Notes under the pieces: model-generated
Seen by the model: only the letters and a program-made list of their open reading frames with translations
What the model was told of the DNA's origin: nothing
Database searches by the model: none
From: Saccharopolyspora oryzae
GTDB lineage: Bacteria > Actinomycetota > Actinomycetes > Mycobacteriales > Pseudonocardiaceae
Assembly (NCBI RefSeq): GCF_027853915.1
Contig: NZ_JAQGLA010000044.1
Location: 1-56,826 of the forward strand
DNA length: 56,826 nucleotides
Reading direction: 5' to 3'
Made by a program: the position numbers and the translations under genes
In this document: positions 42,826 to 56,493 of the stretch, piece by piece
Layout: each line of letters opens with the position of its first letter
How positions within the stretch are numbered: position 1 is the stretch's first letter

Positions 42826-44052
42826 TCAGGAGTACTGGACCTGGACTTCTTTGATGCCGTTGAGCCAGCCTGAGCGGAGGCGGCGGGGTTCGCCGACGCG
42901 CTGGATGTTCGGCATGTGGTCGGCGATCGCGTTGAAGATCAGGTCGATCTCCAGGCGGGCCAGGTTCGCGCCGAGGCAGAAGTGGGCGCCGGTACCGCCG
43001 AAGCCGACGTGCGGGTTCGGGTCGCGGGTGATGTCGAAGCGCTCCGGCTCGTCGAAGACATCCGGGTCGAAGTTCGCCGAGCTGTAGAACAGCCCCACCC
43101 GCTGGCCCTCCTTGATCCGCACCCCGCCGAGCTCGGTGTCGGTCAGCGCGGTGCGCTGGAACGACACCACCGGGGTCGCCCAGCGGACGATCTCGTCGGC
43201 GGTGGTCTTCGGCCGCTGCTCCTTGTACAGCTCCCACTGGTCCGGGTTGTCCATGAAGGCCAGCATCCCGTGGGTGATCGCGTTGCGGGTGGTCTCGTTG
43301 CCGGCCACCGCCAGCAGGATCGCGAAGAAGCCGAACTCGTCGGAGGTCAGCGCGCTGCCGTCGACGTCGGCGTGCACGAGCTTGGTCACGATGTCGTCCA
43401 TCGGGCAGCCGCGCCGCTCCTCGGCCATGCCGCTGAAGTAGCCGAGGATCTCGGCCGCCGCGACCTCGGGGTCGACGCCGTACTCCGGGTCGTCGTAGCC
43501 GATCATCTGGTTGGACCAGTCGAAGATCTCCTTGCGGTGGTCCTGCGGCACGCCGAGCAGTTCGGCGATCGCCTGCAGCGGCAGCTCGCAGGCCACGTCG
43601 GTGACGAAGTCGCCGCTGCCGTTCGCGCGGGCCTCGGTGACGATGCGCTGCGCCCGGTCCTTCAGCGCCGCTTCCAGGGTCTTGATCGCGCGTGGCGTGA
43701 AGCCGCGCTGGACGATCTGGCGCACCTTGGTGTGCTGCGGCGGGTCCATGTTGAGCATGATGAACCGCTGCAACTCGATCTGCTCGCGGGTCATGCTGTC
43801 GTTGAACCGGATGATCGCGGTGTTCTCCCGGGTCGAGAAGACGTCGGAGCGCCGGGAGACCTCCTTGACGTCGGCGTGCTTGCTGACCACCCAGAAGCCG
43901 CCGTCGTCGAAACCACCGCACCTGTTGGGCTGGTCGTTCCACCACACCGGCGCGGTGTTGCGGAGCTCGGCGAACTCGGCCAGCGGTAGCCGTTCGGCGA
44001 GCAGATCGGGATCGGTGAAGTCGAAGCCCTCCGGAATGCGCGGTGCGACCAC
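42826..44052 (-). CDS. cyp125: Steroid C26-monooxygenase, cytochrome P450 CYP125
   Basis: A 408-residue P450. The I-helix motif is A-G-N-E-T-T-R (residues 250-256), the K-helix is E-I-V-R (287-290), and the heme-ligand loop is [11 protein letters not shown] with Cys359. It closely follows Rv3545c (I-P-x-G-F-D-F-T-D-P start, [10 protein letters not shown]). CYP125 oxidises C26/C27 of cholestenone to the acid, the first side-chain step before FadD19. The start is GTG after AGGAGGTAGCC. It is divergent from fadA5, as in M. tuberculosis. Confidence 0.94.
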   Translation of the reverse strand: MVAPRIPEGFDFTDPDLLAERLPLAEFAELRNTAPVWWNDQPNRCGGFDDGGFWVVSKHADVKEVSRRSDVFSTRENTAIIRFNDSMTREQIELQRFIMLNMDPPQHTKVRQIVQRGFTPRAIKTLEAALKDRAQRIVTEARANGSGDFVTDVACELPLQAIAELLGVPQDHRKEIFDWSNQMIGYDDPEYGVDPEVAAAEILGYFSGMAEERRGCPMDDIVTKLVHADVDGSALTSDEFGFFAILLAVAGNETTRNAITHGMLAFMDNPDQWELYKEQRPKTTADEIVRWATPVVSFQRTALTDTELGGVRIKEGQRVGLFYSSANFDPDVFDEPERFDITRDPNPHVGFGGTGAHFCLGANLARLEIDLIFNAIADHMPNIQRVGEPRRLRSGWLNGIKEVQVQYS

Positions 44053-44086
44053 GGCTACCTCCTACGCGGGGAATCCGATCAAGAAA

Positions 44087-44100
44087 TGAAACGAGTTCTA
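44087..44100. promoter_or_regulatory. KstR-type operator of cyp125
   Basis: TGAAACGAGTTCTA fully matches TnnAACnnGTTnnA and lies 34 bases upstream of the cyp125 GTG. Confidence 0.85.
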
Positions 44101-44195
44101 CGCCAGAAAAGCACATCGTCAGCGCTCAGTAAACCCCTGTAACTCACCCCGGATCGAGCAAGATTACGAAACTTCGCGCAATCCCTCCGGAGAGC

Positions 44196-45394
<1,199 letters not shown>

Positions 45395-45400
45395 GTCACC

Positions 45401-45440
45401 GTGAGCACTTTGGGCTGCTCCAGCGACCCAAAGTGCTCAC
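45401..45440. terminator. GTGAGCACTTT hairpin T1
   Basis: A perfect 14-bp stem (GTGAGCACTTTGGG at 45401-45414 with 45427-45440) and a 12-base loop begin six bases after the fadA5 stop, at a convergent junction. Confidence 0.82.
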
Positions 45441-45462
45441 GGGACCCGGCGAGCCAGGCGGA

Positions 45463-45508
45463 CCCGTGAGCACTTTGTGGTGCCATAGCCCCAGAAAGTG
45501 CTCACGGG
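45463..45508. terminator. GTGAGCACTTT hairpin T2
   Basis: A second perfect 14-bp stem (CCCGTGAGCACTTT at 45463-45476 with 45495-45508) sits 13 bases downstream of the hsaB stop on the minus strand. It shares its arm sequence with T1. Confidence 0.82.
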
Positions 45509-45521
45509 CCCGGTGGCGCCG

Positions 45522-48982
<3,461 letters not shown>

Positions 48983-49013
48983 CGGCGCTCCCGTTTCCGC
49001 ATCTCGTTACCTT

Positions 49014-49055
49014 CGTGAGCACTTCGGGGTGCTGTGGCGCCCCAAAGCGCTCACG
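49014..49055. terminator. GTGAGC hairpin T3 between hsaF and hsaA
   Basis: CGTGAGCACTTCGGGG (49014-49029) pairs with 49040-49055 with two mismatches. It overlaps the last two codons of hsaF and lies 31 bases before hsaA, inside what looks like one operon. Confidence 0.7.
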
Positions 49056-50085
49056 AGCGCTTGAGCTCCAGCGCGATGTCGATGAGCTGGTCCTCCTGGC
49101 CGCCGACGAGCTTGCGCTCGCCCGCCTTCACCAGCAGTTCCGCCTCGCTGACGCCGTAGCGCTCGGCTTGGCGGGCGGCGTGCTTGAGGAAGCTGGAGTA
49201 CACCCCGGCGTAGCCCATCATCAGCGCCGAGCGGTCCAGCAGGCATTCCTCCGGCATGGCGGGGCGCACCACGTCCTCGGCGGCGTCGGCGATGGCGAAG
49301 AAGTCGACGCCCGTGCGGATGCCGAGCTTGTCGCACACCCCGACGAACGCCTCGACCGGCGTGTTGCCCGCCCCGGCACCGAAACGCCTTGCGCTGCCGT
49401 CGATCTGAACCGCGCCGGCACGGGCCGCGGCCACCGAGTTGGCCACCGCGACACCGAGGTTCTCGTGCCCGTGGAACCCGACCTGCGCCTGGTCGCCCAC
49501 CTCCGCGACCAGCGCGGAGACCCGCTCGGCGACCTGCTCCAGCACCAGGGCGCCAGCCGAGTCCACGACGTAGACGCACTGGCAGCCGGCGTCGACCATG
49601 ATCCGCGCCTGCTCCGCCAGCACCTCCGGTGGCTGCGAGTGGGCCATCATCAGGAACCCGACGGTTTCCAGGCCGAGCTCGCGGGCCAGGCCGAAGTGCT
49701 GCTCCGACACGTCGGCTTCGGTGCAGTGGGTGGCGATCCGGCACACCGACGCGCCGTTGTCGCGGGCGACCACGATGTCGTCCTTGACCCCGACGCCGGG
49801 CAGCATCAGCACCGCGATCTTGGCCCGCTGCGCGGTTTCCGCGGCGATGGTGATGAGTTCCTGCTCCGGCGTGCGGGAGAAGCCGTAGTTGAACGAGGAG
49901 CCGCCGAGACCGTCGCCGTGGGTCACCTCGATCACCGGGACGCCCGCGCCGTCCAGCGCCGCGACGATGTCGCGCACCTCGGTCGCGGTGAACTGGTGGC
50001 GCTTGTGGTGCGAGCCGTCGCGCAACGAGGTGTCGGTGATGCGCAGGTCCAGCGCATCGGAGTAGGTGCTGGGCAGACCGGTCAT
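49051..50085 (-). CDS. hsaF: 4-hydroxy-2-oxovalerate/2-oxohexanoate aldolase HsaF
   Basis: A 344-residue class II aldolase of the DmpG/HsaF family. [16 protein letters not shown] carries the catalytic Arg and metal Asp, and [12 protein letters not shown] carries the metal His pair. A C-terminal helical communication domain follows. It cleaves 4-hydroxy-2-oxohexanoate to pyruvate and propanal, which is channelled to HsaG. The start overlaps the hsaG stop (ATGA), as expected for the channelling pair. Confidence 0.95.
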   Translation of the reverse strand: MTGLPSTYSDALDLRITDTSLRDGSHHKRHQFTATEVRDIVAALDGAGVPVIEVTHGDGLGGSSFNYGFSRTPEQELITIAAETAQRAKIAVLMLPGVGVKDDIVVARDNGASVCRIATHCTEADVSEQHFGLARELGLETVGFLMMAHSQPPEVLAEQARIMVDAGCQCVYVVDSAGALVLEQVAERVSALVAEVGDQAQVGFHGHENLGVAVANSVAAARAGAVQIDGSARRFGAGAGNTPVEAFVGVCDKLGIRTGVDFFAIADAAEDVVRPAMPEECLLDRSALMMGYAGVYSSFLKHAARQAERYGVSEAELLVKAGERKLVGGQEDQLIDIALELKRS

Positions 50086-51104
50086 CGCACTGCCTCCTTC
50101 CGCACGAGCTGCTCGCCCACCCGCACCGCGGCGGCGGTCATGATGTCGAGATTCCCCGAGTACGGCGGCAAGAAGTCGCCCGCGCCCTCGACCTCCACGA
50201 AGATCGCCACCCGCGCCTTGCCGCCGGTGGCCGCGGACGGCGGGTCGAACTGCGGCTCCACCAGCAGCCGGTAGCCGGGCACGTATTCGGCGATCTCGGC
50301 GGCCATCTTCTCGATGGAGGCGGCGATCGCGTCGGTGTCGGCATCGGCGGGGATCGCGCAGAAGATGGTGTCGCGCATGATCACCGGCGGGTCGGCCGGG
50401 TTGAGCACGATGATCGCCTTGCCGCGCTGCGCCCCGCCCAGCACCTCGATCCCGGTGCTGGTGGTGCGGGTGAACTCGTCGATGTTGGCGCGGGTGCCGG
50501 GTCCGGCCGACACCGACGCCACCGAGGCGACGATCTCGGCGTACTCCACGGGCACCACCCGCGAGACCGCGTGCACCATCGGAATGGTGGCCTGGCCGCC
50601 GCAGGTGATCAGGTTGACGTTCAGCGCGTCGAGGTGCTGGTCGAGGTTCACCGGCGGCACCACGTACGGCCCGATCGCGGCCGGGGTGAGGTCGACGGCG
50701 CGGATGCCGGCTTCGGCGTAGCGAGGCGCGTTGGCCCGGTGCACGCCCGCCGAGGTGGCTTCGAAGACGACGTCAGGCCGGTGGTTGTCCAGCAGCCAGT
50801 CCACGCCCTCCGCGCTGGCTTCCACACCCAGGTCCGCGGCCCGGCGCAGCCCGGCGCTGGACGGATCGATGCCGATCATCCACCTGGGCTCGATGTGCGC
50901 GGACCGGCTCAACTTGTACAGCAAGTCGGTACCGATGTTCCCCGACCCGACAATCGCCGCAGTCGCAGTTCCGCCTCTCCGCGATTCACAGTGGTGGTCG
51001 CGTTCGCGATCGATCTCGCGTTTCGCGGTTTCTTGTGGCTGGTTTGCGTCACGGTCCCCTGAGGTGCGGCTGAGGTGGTCCGGGGTTGGCACAGAACTGC
51101 TCAT
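50082..51104 (-). CDS. hsaG: Acylating aldehyde dehydrogenase HsaG with an N-terminal extension
   Basis: A 340-residue protein. Residues about 48-330 are the DmpF/HsaG fold: [14 protein letters not shown] for NAD binding, and the catalytic Cys in [12 protein letters not shown]. It converts propanal or acetaldehyde to the CoA ester. About 45 residues precede the usual start. They are polar, rich in Arg, Asp, His and Glu, and unlike the rest. No in-frame ATG or GTG lies closer to the domain, and AAAGGAGG stands just before the ATG at 51104, so the extension seems real. Confidence 0.92.
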   Translation of the reverse strand: MSSSVPTPDHLSRTSGDRDANQPQETAKREIDRERDHHCESRRGGTATAAIVGSGNIGTDLLYKLSRSAHIEPRWMIGIDPSSAGLRRAADLGVEASAEGVDWLLDNHRPDVVFEATSAGVHRANAPRYAEAGIRAVDLTPAAIGPYVVPPVNLDQHLDALNVNLITCGGQATIPMVHAVSRVVPVEYAEIVASVASVSAGPGTRANIDEFTRTTSTGIEVLGGAQRGKAIIVLNPADPPVIMRDTIFCAIPADADTDAIAASIEKMAAEIAEYVPGYRLLVEPQFDPPSAATGGKARVAIFVEVEGAGDFLPPYSGNLDIMTAAAVRVGEQLVRKEAVR

Positions 51105-51131
51105 CCCGCCTCCTTTCTGCAGGTCATGGGT

Positions 51132-51173
51132 CGTGAGTGCGAAAACCGGCTGGAACCGGCTTTCGCGCTCACG
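51132..51173. terminator. GTGAG hairpin T4 between hsaE and hsaG
   Basis: CGTGAGTGCGAAA (51132-51144) pairs with 51161-51173 with one mismatch, plus a second ACCGGC/GGAACCGG region in the loop. It overlaps the hsaE stop and lies 28 bases before hsaG, inside the hsa unit. Confidence 0.65.
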
Positions 51174-51957
51174 AGCGGAACTCCAGGGACACGGAGCCGA
51201 GGTCGGCTCCTGCGGACCGGAAGTCGGCTCGGAAGATGTCGCCCGGGGTGACGTCGATGGCTCTGGTGCAGGAGCCGGGGAGGACGACGTTCCCCGCTCG
51301 CAGCCGGACGCCGTAGGCGGACACCTTGCGGGCCAGCCAGGCCACCGCTGTCGCCGGGTTGCCCAGCACCGCGTCGGACCGGCCGCGCTCGATCGGTTCG
51401 CCGTTGCACAGCAGCGTCGCGTCGATCGCGCGGAGGTCGACGTCGCCAGGCGCGATCCGGGCCTCGCCGAGCACGAAGCCGGCCGACGAGGCGTTGTCGG
51501 CGATGGTGTCCACCAGGCTGATCCGCCAGTCCGCGATCCGGCTGTCGATCAGCTCGATCGCCGGGACCAGCGCCTCGGTGCCCGCCAGCACGTCGGCCTC
51601 GGTGCACTCGGCGGGCAGGTCTTCGCCGAGCAGGAAGCCGACCTCGACCTCCACCCGGGGCACGCAGTAGCGGCTGATCTGAACGGGCTCGTCCTCGGCC
51701 AGCCGCATGCTCGCCAGCAGGTGCCCGTAGTCCGGTTCGGAGACGCCCATCATCTGCTGCATGACCGGCGAGGTCAGGCCGACCTTGTGCCCCAGCACCG
51801 GTTCGTCGCGGCGCTGCACGTTGAGCAGCTGGACCTGGTAGGCGTCCACCGCGTCGAGCTCCGGGTGCGTCTCCACCAGCGGCGGGATCGGCTCGCGGTG
51901 GACCTCGGCGTCCCACAAGCGCTGCGCGATCTCGGTGCGCGCCTCAACTGTCAGCAT
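51169..51957 (-). CDS. hsaE: 2-hydroxyhexa-2,4-dienoate hydratase HsaE
   Basis: A 262-residue hydratase of the MhpD/HsaE family. Metal-binding acids sit in P-R-V-E-V-E-V-G-F and G-H-K-V-G-L-T-S marks the active-site loop, with the C-terminal [11 protein letters not shown]. It hydrates the dienoate released by HsaD from the steroid A ring, feeding HsaF. Its start overlaps the end of the upstream flavoprotein gene by 14 bases. Confidence 0.94.
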   Translation of the reverse strand: MLTVEARTEIAQRLWDAEVHREPIPPLVETHPELDAVDAYQVQLLNVQRRDEPVLGHKVGLTSPVMQQMMGVSEPDYGHLLASMRLAEDEPVQISRYCVPRVEVEVGFLLGEDLPAECTEADVLAGTEALVPAIELIDSRIADWRISLVDTIADNASSAGFVLGEARIAPGDVDLRAIDATLLCNGEPIERGRSDAVLGNPATAVAWLARKVSAYGVRLRAGNVVLPGSCTRAIDVTPGDIFRADFRSAGADLGSVSLEFRS

Positions 51958-53539
51958 CGCTCAGCTCCTTCACCGAGTGGACTCCGGCGCGGCGGCCGGA
52001 GAAGACGCAGTCGGCCAGGGACAGCCCGCTGATGTAGGAGTTCGAGCAGATCCCGACCGCCGACCGCCCGGCCGCGTACAGCCCCGCGACCGGATCGCCG
52101 CGTTCGTCGAGCACCTGCCCGGTGTCCTCGTCGACGCGCAGGCCGCCGAGGGTCAGCACCGGGCACGGGTAGGCCGTGCTGGGTCGCACCGACACGTCCA
52201 GCAGCGAGTACGGCGGCTGGTCCACCGGCCGCACGAAGTCCGCCGGTTTCCCGGCGGGATCCGGCTTCCCGGCCCGCGCCGCGTCGTTGTGGGTGTCCAC
52301 AGTGGCCTGGAGGTGTCCCGGGTCCACGCCTGCTCGGCGCGCCACCGCCTCGACCGTGTCGCCGGTCGCCGCGGTGGCCAGCAGGTATTCCGCCTGCATC
52401 CGCTGGAACCACACCGTCTGGCTGCGCAGCTGGTGCTTGGCCCGGCGGCGCAGGTCCCGGTCGACGAGCAGCCAGGCGCGTCCGCCGTGCTCCTCCACGA
52501 TCGCCTGGCCGTGCGCCGCGCCGTAGCGGGATTCGTCGCCGATGCGCGATCCGCGCTGGTCGACCAGCAGCCCGGACAGCAGCGCGCTCGGCGGTGTGAT
52601 GAACCGCCATGCGGACACCCGGTCGAGCTTGTCCGGTACCCCGCCGACGCTCTGCCCCAGCCGGATTCCGCTGCCGTCGTCGCCTTGGGTGCCCAGCGGC
52701 AGCCCGGCGCGGTAGGCGGGTGCGTGGCGGCGCATCATCTCCCGGTTCGACACGAACCCACCGGCCGCGATGATCACCGCGCGGTCGGCGTGGATCCGCA
52801 GCGGTTCCGCGCGGCGTTCCAAGCTCTCGGCGCGCCGGTGCAGCTTCCGGGCCAGTTTCGGCACGTAGAGACCGGGTTTCGCGGCCACCCGACTCACCAT
52901 CCGGTGCTCGCGTGCCGCCGTTCCGCGCAGCTGCTCGCACTCCACCGCGCAGACCCGCCCGTCGGCGTCGACGACGAGCTCGGTCGCCCGCGTCTGAGTC
53001 AGGACCTGCACACCGGCTCGCCGCACGGCCGCGGCCAGTGCGTTGAAGAGCACCTTCCCCGACGTCCCCCGGCCCTTGGTTCGGTGGCCGCGCGGGGCCG
53101 GAGGGGCGACGTCGCGGAAGCCGCCGGCGGCTTCGCTGCCCGAGTAGTAGAGGTAGTGCCGGTTGCTCGGGTACGAGGTCTTGTACGGGCACAAGCTGCC
53201 TTCGAACGGCACGCCGTGCTCCGCCAACCAGGTGACCATCTCGGTGCTGCCCTCGCAGAACCGCCGCAGGGTGCGCTCCGAGACCGCGTCGCTGACCTCC
53301 TGCCGCAGGTAGGCGAACATCGCCTCGGGCGAATCGGACACCCCGGCCGCGCGCTGCTCCCGCGTGCCGCCGCCGGCGTAGACCACACCGCCGGACAGCG
53401 CACTGGCGCCGCCACCGCCGAACCGGTCGAGCACCACCACCCGGGCCCCGGCGTGCGCCGCTTCCAGCGCGGCGCAAGCCCCGGCCGCGCCGAAGCCGAT
53501 GATCACCACATCGGCGTGCAACGTGCTGCGCTGGGCCAT
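51944..53539 (-). CDS. KstD-like FAD flavoprotein, probable 3-ketosteroid Delta4-(5alpha)-dehydrogenase type
   Basis: A 531-residue flavoprotein of the fumarate reductase/KstD superfamily. The FAD motif is V-I-I-G-F-G-A-A-G-A-C-A-A (residues 11-23), and S-G-G-V-V-Y-A-G-G-G-T and I-I-A-A-G-G-F follow. The end A-A-G-R-S-A-V-G-I-C-S-N-S-Y-I-S-G-L with S-G-R-R-A-G resembles Kst4D rather than the H-T-Y-x-G-P-G end of KstD. Kst4D introduces the 4,5 double bond into 5alpha-3-ketosteroids. The start ATG at 53539 has GGTGAGGA upstream. It heads the hsa unit and has its own KstR-type site. Confidence 0.78.
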   Translation of the reverse strand: MAQRSTLHADVVIIGFGAAGACAALEAAHAGARVVVLDRFGGGGASALSGGVVYAGGGTREQRAAGVSDSPEAMFAYLRQEVSDAVSERTLRRFCEGSTEMVTWLAEHGVPFEGSLCPYKTSYPSNRHYLYYSGSEAAGGFRDVAPPAPRGHRTKGRGTSGKVLFNALAAAVRRAGVQVLTQTRATELVVDADGRVCAVECEQLRGTAAREHRMVSRVAAKPGLYVPKLARKLHRRAESLERRAEPLRIHADRAVIIAAGGFVSNREMMRRHAPAYRAGLPLGTQGDDGSGIRLGQSVGGVPDKLDRVSAWRFITPPSALLSGLLVDQRGSRIGDESRYGAAHGQAIVEEHGGRAWLLVDRDLRRRAKHQLRSQTVWFQRMQAEYLLATAATGDTVEAVARRAGVDPGHLQATVDTHNDAARAGKPDPAGKPADFVRPVDQPPYSLLDVSVRPSTAYPCPVLTLGGLRVDEDTGQVLDERGDPVAGLYAAGRSAVGICSNSYISGLSLADCVFSGRRAGVHSVKELSDADS

Positions 53540-53555
53540 CGCATCCTCACCAGTT

Positions 53556-53569
53556 TGAAACAGGTTCTC
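53556..53569. promoter_or_regulatory. KstR-type operator of the flavoprotein-hsa unit
   Basis: TGAAACAGGTTCTC keeps the AAC-NN-GTT core and T at position 1; the last base is C. It lies 16 bases upstream of the flavoprotein ATG and is the only candidate for the minus-strand unit down to hsaB. Confidence 0.8.
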
Positions 53570-53635
53570 TTCACGGCTTCGAGCGAACAACTGCCTGATT
53601 TCTGGCTACACCATAGCGCCACTGGCGCAGAAATC

Positions 53636-53649
53636 TATAACATGTTTCA
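53636..53649. promoter_or_regulatory. KstR-type operator of kstD-kshA
   Basis: TATAACATGTTTCA fully matches TnnAACnnGTTnnA and lies 34 bases before the kstD ATG. A TAACAT hexamer inside it could be the -10. Confidence 0.83.
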
Positions 53650-53683
53650 GTATTGATCGCGAGGCTGATCGCGAGGAGGTGCG

Positions 53684-55360
53684 ATGACCGCAGACAGGTT
53701 CGACGTCGTGGTGGTCGGCAGCGGAGCCGCGGGGATGGCGGCGGCGCTGACCGCCGCGCTGCACGGGCTCGACGCGGTGGTCGTGGAGAAGGCCGCCAAG
53801 TTCGGCGGATCCACGGCCCGGTCCGGCGGCGGCGTGTGGATACCCAACAACCACGTGCTGGCCGACGCGGGCATCACCGACACACCCGAGGCAGCGCGCA
53901 GCTACCTCGCCCACATCGTCGGCGACGCGGTCAGCGCCGAGCGGCAGGAGGCGTTCCTGGACGCCGGGCCGCGGATGCTCGCCGAGCTGCTGCCGCGCAC
54001 GCCGCTGCGCATGCACTGGGTGACCGACTACGCCGACTACTACCCAGAAGCCCCCGGCGGCCGGGTCGGCGGGCGGTCGATCGAACCGGCGCCGCTGGAC
54101 GGCCGGCTCCTCGGCGACCTGCTCCCCGACCTCGAACGCGGCTACCGCAAAGCACCGGCGAACCTGGTCATCACGCAGGCCGACTTCCGCTGGCTCAACC
54201 TGCTCGCCCGCCACCCGCGCGGTCCCCTCCGCGCCGTGCGCGTCGGGCTGCGCTGGCTGTTCGCCCGAGCCCGCCGCAAGCACCTGCTCGGCCTGGGCCA
54301 GGCGCTGACCGCCGGGCTGCGGGTCGGACTGCGCGACGCGGGTGTGCCGGTGCTGCTGAACACGCCGCTGGTCGAGCTGGAGCAGGACGGCGACCGGGTC
54401 ACCGGTGTCGTCGTGGAACGCGACGGCGAGCGCCGGACGTTGCACGCGCGACGCGGAATCGTGCTGGCAGCAGGCGGTTTCGAACACAACGAGGTGATGC
54501 GCAAGCAGCACCAGCGCGATCCGATCGGGACGCAGTGGACCGTCGGCGCCAAGGCCAACACCGGCGACGCCATCCTCGCCGCGCAACGGCTCGGCGCGGA
54601 CGTGGAGCTGATGGACGACGCCTGGTGGGGCCCGTCGGTGCCGCTGCCCGGCGGCCCGTGGTTCTGCCTCGCCGAGCGCACCCTGCCGGGCTGCATCCTG
54701 GTCAACGGCGCAGGTGAGCGCTTCGTCAACGAGGCGGCGCCCTACGTCGACGCGGTGCACGCGATGTACGGCTCCGGCGACGGGCCCGCGCAGAACATGC
54801 CGACCTGGCTGATCGCCGACCAGCGCTACCGCAACCGGTACATGTTCGCCGGGCTCGGCCCGCGGCAACCGTTCCCCGGACGCTGGTACAAGCACGGCGC
54901 CGTCCACCGCGCCCCCACCATCGACGAGCTGGCCTCGCGCATCGACGTCCCGGCCGACGCGTTGCGCAGCACCGTCGAGCGGTTCAACGGGTTCGCGCGC
55001 AGCGGTGTCGACGCCGACTTCCAACGGGGCGCGAGCGGGTACGACCGCTACTACGGCGATCCGACCAACAAACCCAACCCCAGCCTGGCCGCCCTGGAGG
55101 TCGCACCGTTCTACGCGGTGAAGATCGTGCCGGGCGACCTCGGGACCAAGGGCGGACTGCGCACCGACGTGCACGCGCGCGTGCTGCGCGAGGACGGCAC
55201 GCCCATCGACGGGCTCTACGCGGCGGGCAACACCAGCTCCGCCGTGATGGGCCACACCTATGCGGGCCCGGGCGCAACGCTCGGACCTGCGATGACGTTC
55301 GGATACCTCGCCGCCCGGCACCTGGCATCCGGCGCGGAACGAGCGGGAGGGACGAGATGA
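53684..55360 (+). CDS. kstD: 3-ketosteroid Delta1-dehydrogenase KstD
   Basis: A 558-residue flavoenzyme: V-V-V-G-S-G-A-A-G-M-A-A at the N-terminus, G-G-S-T-A-R-S-G-G-G-V-W-I-P-N-N, active-site Tyr119/Tyr120 in D-Y-A-D-Y-Y-P-E-A-P-G-G, Tyr354 in E-A-A-P-Y-V, and Tyr526 with Gly530 in G-H-T-Y-A-G-P-G. These match the catalytic Tyr/Gly set known from KstD1. It dehydrogenates C1-C2 of AD or 9-hydroxy-AD. The ATG follows GAGGAGG. It overlaps kshA by ATGA, so the two ring-opening enzymes are made together. Confidence 0.95.
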   Translation: MTADRFDVVVVGSGAAGMAAALTAALHGLDAVVVEKAAKFGGSTARSGGGVWIPNNHVLADAGITDTPEAARSYLAHIVGDAVSAERQEAFLDAGPRMLAELLPRTPLRMHWVTDYADYYPEAPGGRVGGRSIEPAPLDGRLLGDLLPDLERGYRKAPANLVITQADFRWLNLLARHPRGPLRAVRVGLRWLFARARRKHLLGLGQALTAGLRVGLRDAGVPVLLNTPLVELEQDGDRVTGVVVERDGERRTLHARRGIVLAAGGFEHNEVMRKQHQRDPIGTQWTVGAKANTGDAILAAQRLGADVELMDDAWWGPSVPLPGGPWFCLAERTLPGCILVNGAGERFVNEAAPYVDAVHAMYGSGDGPAQNMPTWLIADQRYRNRYMFAGLGPRQPFPGRWYKHGAVHRAPTIDELASRIDVPADALRSTVERFNGFARSGVDADFQRGASGYDRYYGDPTNKPNPSLAALEVAPFYAVKIVPGDLGTKGGLRTDVHARVLREDGTPIDGLYAAGNTSSAVMGHTYAGPGATLGPAMTFGYLAARHLASGAERAGGTR

Positions 55361-56493
55361 CCGCGGCAAGCAACGACGAGGTGCGCACCATCGACGTCGG
55401 CACGCCACCCACCAGGTTCGCGCGCGGCTGGCACTGCTTCGGCCTGGCCGAGCAGTACAAGGACGGCCAGCCGCACGCGGTGGAGGCGTTCGGCACGAAA
55501 CTCGTGGTGTTCCAAGGCGAAGACGGCGAGCTGAACGTGCTCGACGCGTACTGCCGGCACATGGGCGGCGACCTCAGCCAAGGCACCGTGAAGGGCAACG
55601 CGATCGCCTGCCCGTTCCACGACTGGCGCTGGTCCGGCAACGGGCGCTGCGCCGGAATCCCCTACGCCAAGCGGGTTCCGCTGCGGGCGCGCACCCGCGC
55701 GTGGCTGGCGATGGAGCGCAACAAGCAGCTGTTCGTGTGGAACGACCCGCAGGGCAACCCGCCGCCGGAGCACGTGACGATCCCGGAGCTGCCGGAGGTC
55801 GACTCCGACGAGTGGAGCAACTGGACCTGGGACTCGGTGCGCATCGAGGGCTCCAACTGCCGCGAGATCGTGGACAACGTGGTGGACATGGCGCACTTCT
55901 TCTACATCCACTTCGCGTTCCCGACCTACTTCAAGAACGTCTTCGAAGGCCACGTCGCCAGCCAGTACCTGACCACCAAGGGCCGGCCCGACATCGGCGC
56001 GGGCAGCTACTCCGGCAGCGACAACGTGGCCCGCTCGGAGGCCTCGTACTACGGGCCGTCGTACATGATCGACCGGCTGTGGAACGAGTACAAGGGCTTC
56101 ACCATCGAGACGATCCTGATCAACTGCCACTACCCGATCACCGCGGACTCGTTCGTGCTGCAGTGGGGCGTGCTGGTCAAGAAGCTGCCCGGGCTCTCCG
56201 ACGAGGACGCCGACAAGCTGGCCGCCAAGATCGCCAAGAACACCGGCGTCGGATTCCTGCAGGACGTGGAGATCTGGCGGAACAAGACCCGCATCGACAA
56301 CCCGCTGCTGTGCGAGGAGGACGGCCCGGTGTACCAGCTGCGCCGCTGGTACGACCAGTTCTACGTGGACGTCGAGGAGGTCACCGAGGACATGGTGGCG
56401 CGCTTCGAGTTCGAAGTGGACACCACCCGGGCCAACGAGGCGTGGGAGCGCGAGGTCGCGGAGAACCTGGCGCGCAAGGAGGCGCAGAGCTGA
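55357..56493 (+). CDS. kshA: 3-ketosteroid 9alpha-hydroxylase, oxygenase subunit KshA
   Basis: A 378-residue Rieske oxygenase. The 2Fe-2S ligands are Cys66, His68, Cys85 and His88 (Y-C-R-H and C-P-F-H-D-W). The mononuclear iron site is His180 and His185 in D-M-A-H-F-F-Y-I-H, with Asp303 in D-V-E-I-W, and the bridging Asp177 is present. It hydroxylates C9, which with KstD opens ring B to give 3-HSA. The reductase partner KshB is not in the window. Confidence 0.95.
   Translation: MTAASNDEVRTIDVGTPPTRFARGWHCFGLAEQYKDGQPHAVEAFGTKLVVFQGEDGELNVLDAYCRHMGGDLSQGTVKGNAIACPFHDWRWSGNGRCAGIPYAKRVPLRARTRAWLAMERNKQLFVWNDPQGNPPPEHVTIPELPEVDSDEWSNWTWDSVRIEGSNCREIVDNVVDMAHFFYIHFAFPTYFKNVFEGHVASQYLTTKGRPDIGAGSYSGSDNVARSEASYYGPSYMIDRLWNEYKGFTIETILINCHYPITADSFVLQWGVLVKKLPGLSDEDADKLAAKIAKNTGVGFLQDVEIWRNKTRIDNPLLCEEDGPVYQLRRWYDQFYVDVEEVTEDMVARFEFEVDTTRANEAWEREVAENLARKEAQS

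Noticed and set aside
42360..42873. Small open frames across 42360-42873 on both strands
   Set aside because: Their translations are readings of the palindrome and repeat modules (recurring Q-F-Q-L-K-L and S-I-E-I strings), not conserved proteins.
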